A stretch of 64,000 nucleotides of DNA from Candidatus Edwardsbacteria bacterium (lineage in GTDB: Bacteria > Edwardsbacteria > AC1 > EtOH8). How positions within the stretch are numbered: the stretch's first letter is position 1; each line of letters starts with the position of its first letter. The translations under genes and the position numbers were made by a program. The DNA lies in NCBI GenBank assembly GCA_031082425.1, contig JAVHLB010000001.1, positions 1-64,000 on the forward strand, read 5' to 3'. The notes beneath the pieces are model-generated. The model searched no databases and had not been told where the DNA came from. It saw nothing but the letters and a program-made list of their open reading frames with translations. Below are positions 43,546 to 52,101 of this stretch, one piece after another.

Positions 43546-43607
43546 TAACACATGTTAGATTTTACTTGACAAGAAAAATATGATTTGATAATATATAACA
43601 TATGTTA
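43546..43607 (+). promoter_or_regulatory. Promoter with twin TetR-like operators ahead of the permease
   Basis: TAACACATGTTA (43546-43557) and the perfect palindrome TAACATATGTTA (43596-43607) are exactly 50 bases apart and flank TTGACA (43566-43571) and TAATAT (43589-43594, spacing 17). The second palindrome covers the expected transcription start and contains the first possible ATG. Fits repression by a TetR protein, perhaps the one at 46845. Confidence 0.65.
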
Positions 43608-44627
43608 GTTTTTAATGCAATCGCTCTGAATCCTAAAAGCCCGGATGGTGCCTCCGGCCACCGAGGGCCGCGGGCCGGCCGCGGGCTGGTAGCCGTTTCG
43701 CTGCTGTGTTTCTCGCTCGATCTCCTCTACCGCTTATTTTGGGGCATCTCCCCCCAGACCAGGGATCGCTGTCTGCTTTATGCCAGCCTGCCACGCTGGG
43801 CCGGGCTGCTTTACGAAAACCTGGTAGAGCTGATTTTGCTGATCATCGCCAGCGTGTTCCTATCGGTCCTCCTGGAAAGGCACCTGACGCAATATTCCCG
43901 GATGATCCCCAGCAATCCCTTGGCCGCCTTTTTATGCGGCGCCATGATCCCGGTGTGTTCCTGCGGCATCCTGCCGCTGGCAGCCCGTTTCAAGGACCGG
44001 ATGGGACTGCCGGCCATGGCCGCCCTGCTGGTGACCGGCCCGTTGCTTAGTCCCCAGATACTGTTGCTATCATTGACCGTAGCCGGCCCGGCCTACACCG
44101 CGGCCCGAATTGCCGCTACCCTGGCCCTGGCCCTGACCTCCGGCCTGGTGATCGGCCGACCCGGGACCAGGCTGTCCGGACAGGCTGGGGCCCCCGGTTG
44201 CAGCAAGGATTGCGGGAAACACACCCAGGCGGTATTATCCGATACCTGGGAAACCGTTAAAGGGATACTGCCATCGGCTCTGATGGCCGGGTCGCTGGGA
44301 GTGGTCATAGCTATTTTTAATCCTCTGGAGCGGCTGAACGCCGTCGGAATACTGCGTTCACCGCTAGGGGTCCTGGCGGCCACCCTGGCCGGGGTCCCGG
44401 TCTATCTCTGCAACGGAGCGGATATCGTGTTCCTTAAACCACTGATGGCCGAAGGCCTCCCGCTTGGAACCGCCCTGGCCTTTTCGGTGACCTCGTCTTC
44501 GGTCTGCGCTACCTCTTTGGTGTTGATGTCGCACCTGCTGGGAAAAAGGACCACGGGCCTTTTCCTGGCTCATATCGTGACCGGAACCATTTTGATCGGC
44601 ATCCTGTTGAACAGAATATATCCATAA
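43602..44627 (+). CDS. Membrane permease of the CSCG-motif (SO_0444/YraQ-like) family
   Basis: 341 residues with ~8 helices. GAMIPVCSCGILPLAARF is the characteristic P-x-CSCG-x-x-P motif of predicted permeases (DUF318) linked to metal or metalloid efflux. Second half has GVPVYLCNGADIVFLKPLMA, where the family usually carries another Cys motif, so it may be variant. The start is uncertain: ATG 43602 overlaps the operator at the predicted +1, implying a leaderless or short-leader message; residues 1-28 are not hydrophobic. Followed by a secreted protein gene at 24 bases and a TetR gene, probably one transcript. Confidence 0.75.
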   Translation: MLVFNAIALNPKSPDGASGHRGPRAGRGLVAVSLLCFSLDLLYRLFWGISPQTRDRCLLYASLPRWAGLLYENLVELILLIIASVFLSVLLERHLTQYSRMIPSNPLAAFLCGAMIPVCSCGILPLAARFKDRMGLPAMAALLVTGPLLSPQILLLSLTVAGPAYTAARIAATLALALTSGLVIGRPGTRLSGQAGAPGCSKDCGKHTQAVLSDTWETVKGILPSALMAGSLGVVIAIFNPLERLNAVGILRSPLGVLAATLAGVPVYLCNGADIVFLKPLMAEGLPLGTALAFSVTSSSVCATSLVLMSHLLGKRTTGLFLAHIVTGTILIGILLNRIYP

Positions 44628-44651
44628 ACCCAACCAAGCAAAGGAGAGAAC

Positions 44652-46742
44652 ATGGTGAACAGAACCAAAAGACTGATCGCCTGCCTGGCGGCTTTATTTT
44701 GGCTGACGGGTGCGGCCCGGGGAGATTACAGGATCCTGGCCTTGTACTCCGGTAACTACGGCCCCAATTCTTACTACACCAAAGATGATATGGCCCGATA
44801 CGGCTGGCGGGTCACCACAGCCGCTCTGACCAAGACCGTCAGCCGCTGCCCTTACGCCAGCTATATCCCTGCGACCACGGTGGATACGCTGATCTCTGAT
44901 ATCTCCGGAATGGAGGATTTTGACGCGTTGGCCATCATGCCGGCCAGTTGGCGGTCCGGAGCCTCTTATACCGACCTGCTCAACGACTCCACCACCCTGC
45001 GCCTGATCCGGGCCGCCGACAGCAGCAGCAAGACGATCTGGGCGCCCTGCGCCGCAGTCAGGGTCTTAGCCAAGGCCGGGGTAATCAGCGGACATCGGGT
45101 GGTGGGAGCCTCGGCCTACCAGAGTGAATATTTGGGGGCCGGCGCCACTTACCTTGGAGACGACCACCCGCCGGTGGTCGACGGCAACATCGTGACCTGT
45201 GTCCGCAACCAATTCTATCACGTAAAGAACTGCGAAGCCCTGGCCCTGGCCCTGGAATCACAGCTGGCCAACACGAAGGTATCAAACAGCAGCAAGAATT
45301 CCTTCTCTGTCACCCCGGTCGCAATGGCGGGGACCTTGTGGGCCTGGGCCATCGGGGGAACCGGGTCCGAGGGGGCCACGGCCCTTGTGCCCACCGGCGG
45401 CGGGGGTTTTGGCCTGACGGGATTCGTCTATCCTGATGGAGGAGGCACTCCCGACATCTTTTTGGCGAAAGTTGATTCCGGCGGAAGCCTTCTTTGGGCC
45501 AAGACCTACGGCGGAACCGGCTGGGAGTGTGCTTACGGAATGGCCGAGACCCCCGACAGCGGATTCATCATTGCCGGATACACCACCTCGGCCGGAGCCG
45601 GGTCCAGGGATATCTGGCTGATAAGGACAAACAGCCTGGGTGATACCCTTTGGACCAAAACCATAGGAGACAGCCTGGTCGAGGTCGGCCGCAGCATCGC
45701 ACTAAGCCCGGACGGCGGATTTGTGGTCGGCGGACATACCGACTCCCGGGGTGCCGGGGAGGATGAGCTATTTCTGGTCAAAACCGATTCGCTGGGCGAT
45801 ACCTTGTGGACCAGGATCTTCGGAGGCAGCCGCAGCGACATGGGGCGTTCCCTCTTGCCTCTGGCTGACGGGTACGCCCTGACCGGAGCCACCGGTTCTC
45901 CGGAGCTGACCACCAACAACCAGGATTACTACCTGGTACGAACCGATGCTTCGGGACAACAGACCTGGGCCAAGGGTTACGGCACCAACGGAACATTACC
46001 CTTCGATTGGGCCAACCATATCACCAGGGCTGGCGACGGAGGATACCTGCTGGTGGGCGAGAGCAGCTACAACGCACCGCTCAATATTTGTGCGGTCCGG
46101 ACCGATTCGCTGGGAACCATGAAATGGCGGAAATTCTACGGATATTCATCCTATGACTACGGCAATGGATCCTGCCCGAACGACAGCGGCGGCTTTATGA
46201 TCTGCGGTACCAGCAAAAGCGGCACGCCGCTGCAGAACGATTTTTTCCTGGTAATGACCGATTCCCTGGGTAGCCAGCGCTGGTCGCTGACCCTGGGCGG
46301 CCCTGGCCACGACTGGGCCAGCGTGGTCTGCCGGGACCAGGACGGGAATTACGTCATCGGGGGACAAAGCGATAGTTACGGCTCGGGCTCTTATGACATT
46401 CTTTTGCTCAAGATAGGGAGAAGCGGGCCCAGTGGGATCGATGAAGAATCTCCGGCCATGGTGCCGGGCAAAGCAATGATCAAGGCTTATCCCAACCCCT
46501 TTACCTCCAATGCCGGCATTGAGTACCAAACAGATGCAACCTCCCGGGTCGACCTGGGAATATACAACGTTGCCGGCCAGAAAATATGTCAACTATATCA
46601 GGGGGCGATCGCCGCCGGCTGGCACCATGCGCAGTGGGACGGCCTTGATCGATCCGGGAAACGGGTATCTTCCGGCGTCTATCTTTGTCGTCTCTCCACC
46701 CCAAAGGGGCAATCCTGGCTAAAACTGGTGAAACTGCCGTGA
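44652..46742 (+). CDS. Secreted propeller-repeat protein with type-IX-style C-terminal domain
   Basis: 696 residues; AAGGAGAG ribosome site before ATG. Signal peptide residues 1-24. Residues ~25-220 are an N-terminal domain (YRILALYSGNYGPNSYYTKD, DFDALAIMPASWRSG) with a class I glutaminase-like/DJ-1 flavour. Residues ~240-590 hold about seven ~50-residue repeats of the type DSLGDTLWTK...FGG...DGGFVVGG, a beta-propeller pattern. The C terminus AYPNPFTSNAGIEY ... SGVYLCRLST is FlgD-like sorting. Probably surface or released protein; ligand unknown. In the permease operon. Confidence 0.8.
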   Translation: MVNRTKRLIACLAALFWLTGAARGDYRILALYSGNYGPNSYYTKDDMARYGWRVTTAALTKTVSRCPYASYIPATTVDTLISDISGMEDFDALAIMPASWRSGASYTDLLNDSTTLRLIRAADSSSKTIWAPCAAVRVLAKAGVISGHRVVGASAYQSEYLGAGATYLGDDHPPVVDGNIVTCVRNQFYHVKNCEALALALESQLANTKVSNSSKNSFSVTPVAMAGTLWAWAIGGTGSEGATALVPTGGGGFGLTGFVYPDGGGTPDIFLAKVDSGGSLLWAKTYGGTGWECAYGMAETPDSGFIIAGYTTSAGAGSRDIWLIRTNSLGDTLWTKTIGDSLVEVGRSIALSPDGGFVVGGHTDSRGAGEDELFLVKTDSLGDTLWTRIFGGSRSDMGRSLLPLADGYALTGATGSPELTTNNQDYYLVRTDASGQQTWAKGYGTNGTLPFDWANHITRAGDGGYLLVGESSYNAPLNICAVRTDSLGTMKWRKFYGYSSYDYGNGSCPNDSGGFMICGTSKSGTPLQNDFFLVMTDSLGSQRWSLTLGGPGHDWASVVCRDQDGNYVIGGQSDSYGSGSYDILLLKIGRSGPSGIDEESPAMVPGKAMIKAYPNPFTSNAGIEYQTDATSRVDLGIYNVAGQKICQLYQGAIAAGWHHAQWDGLDRSGKRVSSGVYLCRLSTPKGQSWLKLVKLP

Positions 46743-46844
46743 CCGGCATGATATCATATCTGGGTGTAGAATGGGGCCTCATCTCTGTGCTATAATCGGT
46801 CATATTATCAATCAACCAACCATCAATCGCTTAACGGAATACGT

Positions 46845-47507
46845 ATGTCAAAAACACCCAAAGGGGCCCTGGCCAGGGAACGCATATTCAAGACCGGAGC
46901 GGTGCTTTTCGCTCAAAAGGGGTATCATGCAGTAGGAGTCCGTGAGATAGCTGAAGTCGCTGGTGTGAAACTACCGATGATCAGCTATTACTTCGGAGGC
47001 AAGCAGGAGCTGTTAAAGGAGATAATAACGTCCGGCTTCGCCAGCTATTATGGCCATATCAAGCGGGAAACTGACGCTGCCACGGATCCGGAACAAAAAG
47101 CCCTGGCCGTGGCTAGGGGTATCATCGGGTTCTTCCGGGAATTCCCGGAAATAGCCCTGGTAACCTTTTCAGTTTTTCCGGTCAATATGGCCGAAGTTCA
47201 CCGGCTGAGGACCTGGCTGATCAAAAAGCATTCGCATATGAATCCGCATTTATACCAGATACTGGGTTTGGCCCCAAATGATCCGGCTATGGTTCACGTT
47301 TTTTCGGAATTCATGTACGCCATCATACGCAATCATTTTCAATACCGTTACAGCCTTAACTTTTACCCCACCGCCGAGCAGGCTTATACCAAACAAAAAG
47401 GGGTCAAGGACGTGGATCGTATCTTTGATGATGCTTTTTACCAGCGGTATGCTGAGATAGTGGCCCGGGCTTTTATTTTAAGTGCCCAGGGAATGAAGAA
47501 AAAGTGA
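46845..47507 (+). CDS. TetR/AcrR family regulator (CerR-like C-terminal domain)
   Basis: 220 residues. N-terminal helix-turn-helix: LARERIFKTGAVLFAQKGYH, AVGVREIAEVAGVKLPMISY, YFGGKQELLKEI, classic TetR. C-terminal ligand domain resembles the CerR/DUF1956 type (FFREFPEIALVTFSVFP; NHFQYRYSLNFYPT). Likely represses the permease promoter through the TAACATATGTTA operators, but that link is inferred from co-location only. Extended -10 TGCTATAAT near 46786 may give it a separate promoter. No strong ribosome site. Confidence 0.88.
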   Translation: MSKTPKGALARERIFKTGAVLFAQKGYHAVGVREIAEVAGVKLPMISYYFGGKQELLKEIITSGFASYYGHIKRETDAATDPEQKALAVARGIIGFFREFPEIALVTFSVFPVNMAEVHRLRTWLIKKHSHMNPHLYQILGLAPNDPAMVHVFSEFMYAIIRNHFQYRYSLNFYPTAEQAYTKQKGVKDVDRIFDDAFYQRYAEIVARAFILSAQGMKKK

Positions 47508-47521
47508 ACGGGTTTTAATGT

Positions 47522-47545
47522 AAAAAGCTAGACATCACTGTCTGG
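47522..47545 (-). terminator. Weak terminator after putative small RNA B
   Basis: Minus strand AGACA-GTGA-TGTCT followed by AGCTTTTTA. Short stem with a T-run just past the tRNA-like sequence. Confidence 0.4.
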
Positions 47546-47554
47546 ATTTTTACT

Positions 47555-47633
47555 TGGTGGGCGGCTTATGACCCGAACCGGTGGCCTCATGCACATCAAA
47601 TATACGCTCTAACTAAAATTGAGCTATCCGACC
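47555..47633 (-). pseudogene. Degenerate tRNA-Ile (GAT)-like sequence
   Basis: Minus strand has GGTCGGA-TA-GCTC...GAGC (D arm intact), anticodon loop TTGATGT with anticodon GAT, a GGTTCGGGTC T-loop region and 3' GCCGCCC-A-CCA. But only five of seven acceptor pairs form, the anticodon stem is weak and the T stem is broken. So it is a decayed or diverged tRNA-Ile-like element, immediately downstream of small-RNA copy B. Confidence 0.6.
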
Positions 47634-47726
47634 TGCAAGGGTGCTTTGGTCCGGCTGACCTGCCCTGAAATTATATTTTCCCATGACTGGGGAACGGATC
47701 AATGGGCTCTTTTTTTTTATCCTGTC
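47634..47726 (-). ncRNA. Putative small RNA, copy B
   Basis: Same module as at 43284-43397, with its own TTGACA (47762-47757) and TAAAAC (47738-47733) 18 bases apart. The conserved transcribed part (CCGTTCCCCAGTCAT, GGTC-AGCCG-GACC hairpin, AAAGCAC) runs to about 47638 and then into the tRNA-like sequence rather than into a strong hairpin terminator. It faces away from the TetR gene at 47840. Class unknown. Confidence 0.5.
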
Positions 47727-47780
47727 CGTTTCGTTTTAGCACCAAAGAACCAGCCCTGTCAATAAAAATATATTTTTCAC

Positions 47781-47822
47781 TTGACAAATCGGGACTTTTA
47801 TATATAATATACACGGTGTATA
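47781..47822 (+). promoter_or_regulatory. Promoter and palindromic operator of the second TetR gene
   Basis: TTGACA (47781-47786), 16-base spacer, TATAAT (47803-47808), overlapped by the palindrome TATACAC-G-GTGTATA (47808-47822) covering the predicted start of transcription. Typical of an autorepressed TetR gene; its coding region begins 17 bases later. Confidence 0.7.
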
Positions 47823-47839
47823 CTAATTTAAGGAGGCCT

Positions 47840-48478
47840 ATGGGTCAAAAAAGAGAGCAGCTCCGCCGGGACAAGGAGCAAAAGATACTGGCCGCCGCCC
47901 AGCTGCTTTTCCTATCACGCGGCTACCGTAATATCACCTTCCGGGACATCGCCGACCAGGCCGGCTTTACCAGGCGGACGGTCTATGCCTACTTCCCCAC
48001 CAAGGAGGAATTGATGATGACCCTCCATCTGGAGGGCCTGCAGAAACGCCTGGTGGTGTTGGAGAAGGCCATGGCCCCGGCCCAGACCGGTCTGGCCAAG
48101 GTTGACGCCTTCGGCCGGGCCTACTTCCGCCACTATCAGGCCCATCCGGACCAGCTTCTGCTGCAGGTGATCTTGGACACCGAGAAGCTGGACCATGCCA
48201 AAATATCCCCCGCCCTGATGTCCCGTTTCCGACAGGCCAACGACCTGGGCCATGAACAGCTGGAGGGGGCCCTGGCCCTGGGTAAGAGCGACGGAACCAT
48301 TTCGCCCGACATCAACGTCAAGCTGTATTTCGTCTACCTGGTCTTTACCCTGCGGGCCATAGCCAAACAGACCCTGTTTCCCGCCCTGCTGCCGGTCGAG
48401 CGCTTTGGCGAAAAATTCTATTATGATTACCTGAAACTGCTGCTGAAGGCCCTGGCCCCGGATGAATCTAAAATTTAA
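47840..48478 (+). CDS. TetR/AcrR family regulator
   Basis: 212 residues from ATG 47840 with AGGAGG four bases upstream; the frame continues open to 47702 but that part crosses promoter and operator. DNA-binding domain: ILAAAQLLFLSRGYRNITFR, DIADQAGFTRRTVYAYFPTK. The C-terminal ligand domain is not assigned. Likely autoregulates through TATACACGGTGTATA and controls the secreted protein gene that follows 16 bases later. Confidence 0.9.
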   Translation: MGQKREQLRRDKEQKILAAAQLLFLSRGYRNITFRDIADQAGFTRRTVYAYFPTKEELMMTLHLEGLQKRLVVLEKAMAPAQTGLAKVDAFGRAYFRHYQAHPDQLLLQVILDTEKLDHAKISPALMSRFRQANDLGHEQLEGALALGKSDGTISPDINVKLYFVYLVFTLRAIAKQTLFPALLPVERFGEKFYYDYLKLLLKALAPDESKI

Positions 48479-48494
48479 TTCAAAGGAGGCAAAG

Positions 48495-50822
48495 ATGAAA
48501 CAGTCAGCATTGATCATTATTCTGACCACAGTATCATTTTGGAAGCCGGCCGCCGGCCAGCCGGCCTTCAAGGTCACGACCGTTGACACCAACGTCAACC
48601 ACGCGGCGGCCATCGCGGTGGCCGACCTCAACCGGGACGGGATCCCTGATCTGGTGGCCGCTTCCTGGGGCAACCCGCCCAGCAGCGCTGATTACAAAGG
48701 GATCCGTTACAGCCTGGGCAGCGACAGCGCGGTCTCTTCCTGGAGCTGTCTGGCGGTCGATTCCATCTACCATCCCATGGGGGTGGAGGCGGCGGACCTT
48801 GACGGGGATAGTTTGATCGATGTGGCGGCCTGCGGCTGGGTCTCCAACGATCTGGCCTGGTGGGGCAACGACGGCAATGTTCCCATCAATTGGACCAGAT
48901 ATGCCATCGATTCCAATTTCACCAATGCCCACGAGATCCATGCCGCCGATATTGACGGGGATGGTGATTTTGACATCTTCGCCGCCGCGGCCGGGGTCAA
49001 ACAGATCGCGGTATGGTACAACGACGGCAGCCAGCCTCCGGTCTGGACCAAACAAGTGGTGGATTCCGCCTTCGGCGGGGCCCGCTCGGTGGTGGCCGCC
49101 GACTTCGACGGGGACGGCGACCTGGACCTGGCCGGGGCGGCCCTGCTGATCGACCAGGTGGCCTGGTGGAGGAACGAAGGCGATTCTCCGGCCGCCTGGA
49201 CCAAGTACGTGATCGATAATACCTTTGACACCGCCCATCGCCTGAACTGGGTAGACCTGGACCTGGACGGGCGGGCAGACCTGGTGGGGGCCGGATACTC
49301 CGGTTCCATTGTCTGGTGGCGCAACACCGTGGGGTCGCCCATTGACTGGGTCAAACAGGCGGTGGCCCCGGAATATCCAGGTGGCATGGTGGCCCACGCC
49401 GCCGACATGGACGGCGACGGCGACATCGACATCATCGGTACCAACCAGGTCAATGATCTGGTCAGCGTCTGGACCAATGAGGGGGGTGCGCCCCCGGCCT
49501 GGACGGAATACCGCTGGAGCTATCCCGGGCCCTGGCCCATCCTGCCCTATGACCTGAACGGCGACGGCACCCCCGATATGGTCACCGGAGGATATTACGA
49601 AAGTTCCTGGTTCCGGAACATCTCGCATTTAAGGGTGTCAGCGGTCCCGGGCTTTTGCAGCCTGCTTCCGGGCGACAGCACCAGTGTCCTGCTGGAACTG
49701 CCGCTGCGGTTTGGAAAGACCTCTGCCGTAGAGATCTCGGCCGCCCTTGAGGCTGCGCCTTTCCAGGGTTCGATCTCACTGGTTCTTGACCGGACCTCTC
49801 TTTCATCTCCAGACAGCTGCCGGCTGGCGATAACCGCTTCGCCGGATGCCTCTCCCGGCAAATACGGTATCTCGATAACCACCTCCGACGGGATTGATAC
49901 CTTGACCATCGAAGGGATGATCGAGATCGAGATCATCGGCCAGGGACAGGCCGCCTGCATCGGGGCCAGCCAAAAGATGCTGGCTCTGGTCAGGTCGGTT
50001 TGGAGCGAAACAGACAGCTTGGGAAGTTTTCCCTCATCTATTGGAAGCAACTATCAGGCTTTGATAATTGAAAGCGGGGCAGGGCCCGCCGACAGCGCCA
50101 AAGTAAGAAGTTTCATTGAAAACGGCGGGCGGGCGCTGATCATGGCAGAGACCCCTTACGATCTTTGTGCCGGCACGGCACTGGCCCCGATTAGCGGCTG
50201 GCTAGGCGCCACCACCTTTGCCTTTTATACCGGAGCCGGGATATCAATCATATCCAATTATAATGAGCCGTTTGGATTCAGCAGCGTTGCCTCTGGCGAT
50301 ACTTTGGGAATAGCTGTTTCGGGATGCGGCCGGCTGTCTGGCCTCACCGCCAATGCCACCTCGATAGCCCATCTGGGCTCGGTCAGCAGCGCTATCGCCG
50401 GGGCTTACTGCCATTACGGCAGCGGGCACAGCTTTTATTACACCGGCGGGGCCGGCATCAGCCCGTCCAGCGACTCCCTGCTGGCCGCCTATTTGAAGAA
50501 CCCGGCGCTGGGAGTGGGATCAGTGCCCGGGGGAATTGTTTTGACCGCCCGGCTGCTGCTGAAGGTAAAACCCAACCCCATGGCCGGTTACTGTCAGATC
50601 GATCTCAATCTGCCTTCCTCCGGTCCGGCCGATCTTTCGGTTTACGATATCGCCGGGCGTAAAATTGCCACCATCCTGCACCAGCCGATGGCCCAGGGCC
50701 CGCACCGGGAATATTGGGACGGCCGGATGGCCGGGGGCTTAAGGTGCGCCTCGGGGGTTTATTTTATTCGGGGCACCACGCCGGCCGGTGCAGCCACCCA
50801 AAAGGTGCTGCTGCTGAAATAG
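48495..50822 (+). CDS. Secreted FG-GAP/VCBS repeat protein with type-IX-style C-terminal domain
   Basis: 775 residues from ATG 48495, with AAAGGAGG upstream; an in-frame start at 48462 lies inside the TetR gene. Signal peptide residues 1-20. Residues ~25-400 have about seven propeller repeats with calcium-binding-like loops such as DLNRDGIPDLV, DLDGDSLIDVA, DIDGDGDFDIF, DFDGDGDLDLA and DMDGDGDIDII (VCBS/integrin-alpha type). A middle region lacks known motifs. The C terminus (KVKPNPMAGYCQIDL ... SVYDIAGRKIATI ... SGVYFIRGTT) is a FlgD-like sorting domain. Surface or secreted; ligand unknown. Confidence 0.87.
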   Translation: MKQSALIIILTTVSFWKPAAGQPAFKVTTVDTNVNHAAAIAVADLNRDGIPDLVAASWGNPPSSADYKGIRYSLGSDSAVSSWSCLAVDSIYHPMGVEAADLDGDSLIDVAACGWVSNDLAWWGNDGNVPINWTRYAIDSNFTNAHEIHAADIDGDGDFDIFAAAAGVKQIAVWYNDGSQPPVWTKQVVDSAFGGARSVVAADFDGDGDLDLAGAALLIDQVAWWRNEGDSPAAWTKYVIDNTFDTAHRLNWVDLDLDGRADLVGAGYSGSIVWWRNTVGSPIDWVKQAVAPEYPGGMVAHAADMDGDGDIDIIGTNQVNDLVSVWTNEGGAPPAWTEYRWSYPGPWPILPYDLNGDGTPDMVTGGYYESSWFRNISHLRVSAVPGFCSLLPGDSTSVLLELPLRFGKTSAVEISAALEAAPFQGSISLVLDRTSLSSPDSCRLAITASPDASPGKYGISITTSDGIDTLTIEGMIEIEIIGQGQAACIGASQKMLALVRSVWSETDSLGSFPSSIGSNYQALIIESGAGPADSAKVRSFIENGGRALIMAETPYDLCAGTALAPISGWLGATTFAFYTGAGISIISNYNEPFGFSSVASGDTLGIAVSGCGRLSGLTANATSIAHLGSVSSAIAGAYCHYGSGHSFYYTGGAGISPSSDSLLAAYLKNPALGVGSVPGGIVLTARLLLKVKPNPMAGYCQIDLNLPSSGPADLSVYDIAGRKIATILHQPMAQGPHREYWDGRMAGGLRCASGVYFIRGTTPAGAATQKVLLLK

Positions 50823-50842
50823 GGCAAATGGAATATGAAAAA

Positions 50843-50869
50843 AGCCAGACCGCATGGTCTGGCTTTTTT
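50843..50869 (+). terminator. Rho-independent terminator after the VCBS protein gene
   Basis: AGCCAGACC-GCAT-GGTCTGGCT followed by TTTTTT, 20 bases after the stop codon. Confidence 0.9.
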
Positions 50870-50945
50870 AAAAGCGGGCCTGCTGTCTGGTTTGAGAATC
50901 AACAAGCCTTTCCCCCGGCACAATGATCATGTCATAGCCAATAAA

Positions 50946-51514
50946 TTTCCCTTTCGCTTATCTCGGTAGCATACATCTCCCTGTCACCTATGGGTTATAT
51001 TCGCCTCAAAGGTATGGGACCGTCCCCCGTTCCCCGCCTTCGGCAATTTTGCCTTACCAAACCCAAGCCGATTATTTTGCCCGCCAAAATGATCGGCCGG
51101 GGCGGGGGGCGCTCCGCGGCTGAGGACATCGGACAAACTGACACCAGTAAAATAAAAGATACTGGCATTACATATTCAAATTGATCAGCATTAGCTGGAA
51201 CGCCCCCGGAACTTCTCTTTGTTACTTTCTCTTGGTTACAAGAGAAAGTAAGATCTGGTACCAAAGCTGCCCTTTCCCCACTTTCTCTTTGAAGAGAAAG
51301 TTGCAAAGAGAACCTGTCGCTGCACCTCTGCCCGGATGCCCCAGGCCGAAGGCCTGAATTTGACAAACTCGCTGCGCTCGAACACTGCCAAATTCTTTAC
51401 GGCCTCCTTGAGTTCAGCAGCAGAGCTGATGCGACTTGGGGTCCCCGCCTGCGGCAATTTTGCTTTGGCAGAAACGGACGTATAAAATTCATTGCGGAGC
51501 CTGGCTCCCCGCCC
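50946..51514. repeat. Long dispersed repeat, copy 1, with a truncated gene remnant
   Basis: 50946-51469 is a near-identical direct copy of 55485-56017 (stretches of >100 bases without difference, e.g. from 51108 to 51255). On the minus strand its end still carries the start of the 89-residue gene (MYATEISERE at 50974-50945), which then stops or shifts frame. Inside are perfect hairpins, for example TTACTTTCTCTTG-GTTA-CAAGAGAAAGTAA at 51222-51251. The 3' part (51211-51514) is repeated again at 51573-51884. Open frames here on both strands look spurious. Confidence 0.85.
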
Positions 51515-51572
51515 CAGTCAAGGAATTTAGTCCGGGGATATCATTCCTGCCGGAAATTGCCGGGCGGGCAAG

Positions 51573-51884
51573 ACTTCTCTTTGTTACTTTCTCTTGGTCA
51601 CAAGAGAAAGTAAGGCCCGGTACCAAAACCACCCTTTCCCCACTTTCTCTTTGAAGAGAAAGTGGCAAAGAGAACACGTCGCTGCATCTCTGCCCGGAGG
51701 CCGCAGACCGGCGGCCTAAATTTGACAAACTCGCTGCGCTTCAGACACTGCCAAATTCTTAACGGCCTTCTTGGTTCAGCAGCAGAGCTGATGCGACAGG
51801 GCTTCCCCGGTACCCCGCCTGCGGCAATTTTGCTTAGGCAGAAACGGACGTATAAAATTCATTGCGGAGCTTGGCTCCCCGCCC
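51573..51884. repeat. Long dispersed repeat, partial copy 3
   Basis: Direct repeat of 51211-51514, ~80-90 percent identical by eye, with the same hairpin (51584-51613) and the same tail GACGTATAAAATTCATTGCGG. With copy 1 it forms a tandem pair; copy 2 at 55750-56017 lacks the tail. No gene seen. Confidence 0.8.
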
Positions 51885-51910
51885 TCTCCCCGCATGGGGG
51901 GGAAAACTGA

Positions 51911-51965
51911 AATTCCTCTCCACATTGGAGAGGAATTCTGACTACCCCCTCCGCAGCGGAGGGGG
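51911..51965. repeat. Two adjacent perfect palindromic hairpins
   Basis: AATTCCTCTCCA-CAT-TGGAGAGGAATT (51911-51937) and CCCCCTCCGC-A-GCGGAGGGGG (51945-51965). They follow copy 3 of the long repeat directly. From here to 52101 I see no gene. Confidence 0.75.
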
Positions 51966-52101
51966 ACCGAGGCAGTGCACTGATAAATGGCGCCTTGCTT
52001 GACATACGAAGTGGGGCGTACCCCCGGCGGGGCAGTCTGTCAACAGTGTTTTCGGGGTGCACAACGGAGTTTGCGTCCCGGATCATATCAGTAACCCTAG
52101 C

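Noticed and set aside
50995..51910. Short open frames with motifs such as LFATFSSKRKWGKG in the repeats
   Set aside because: They arise from reading through the hairpin repeats in several frames and differ between copies; typical spurious hypothetical proteins.
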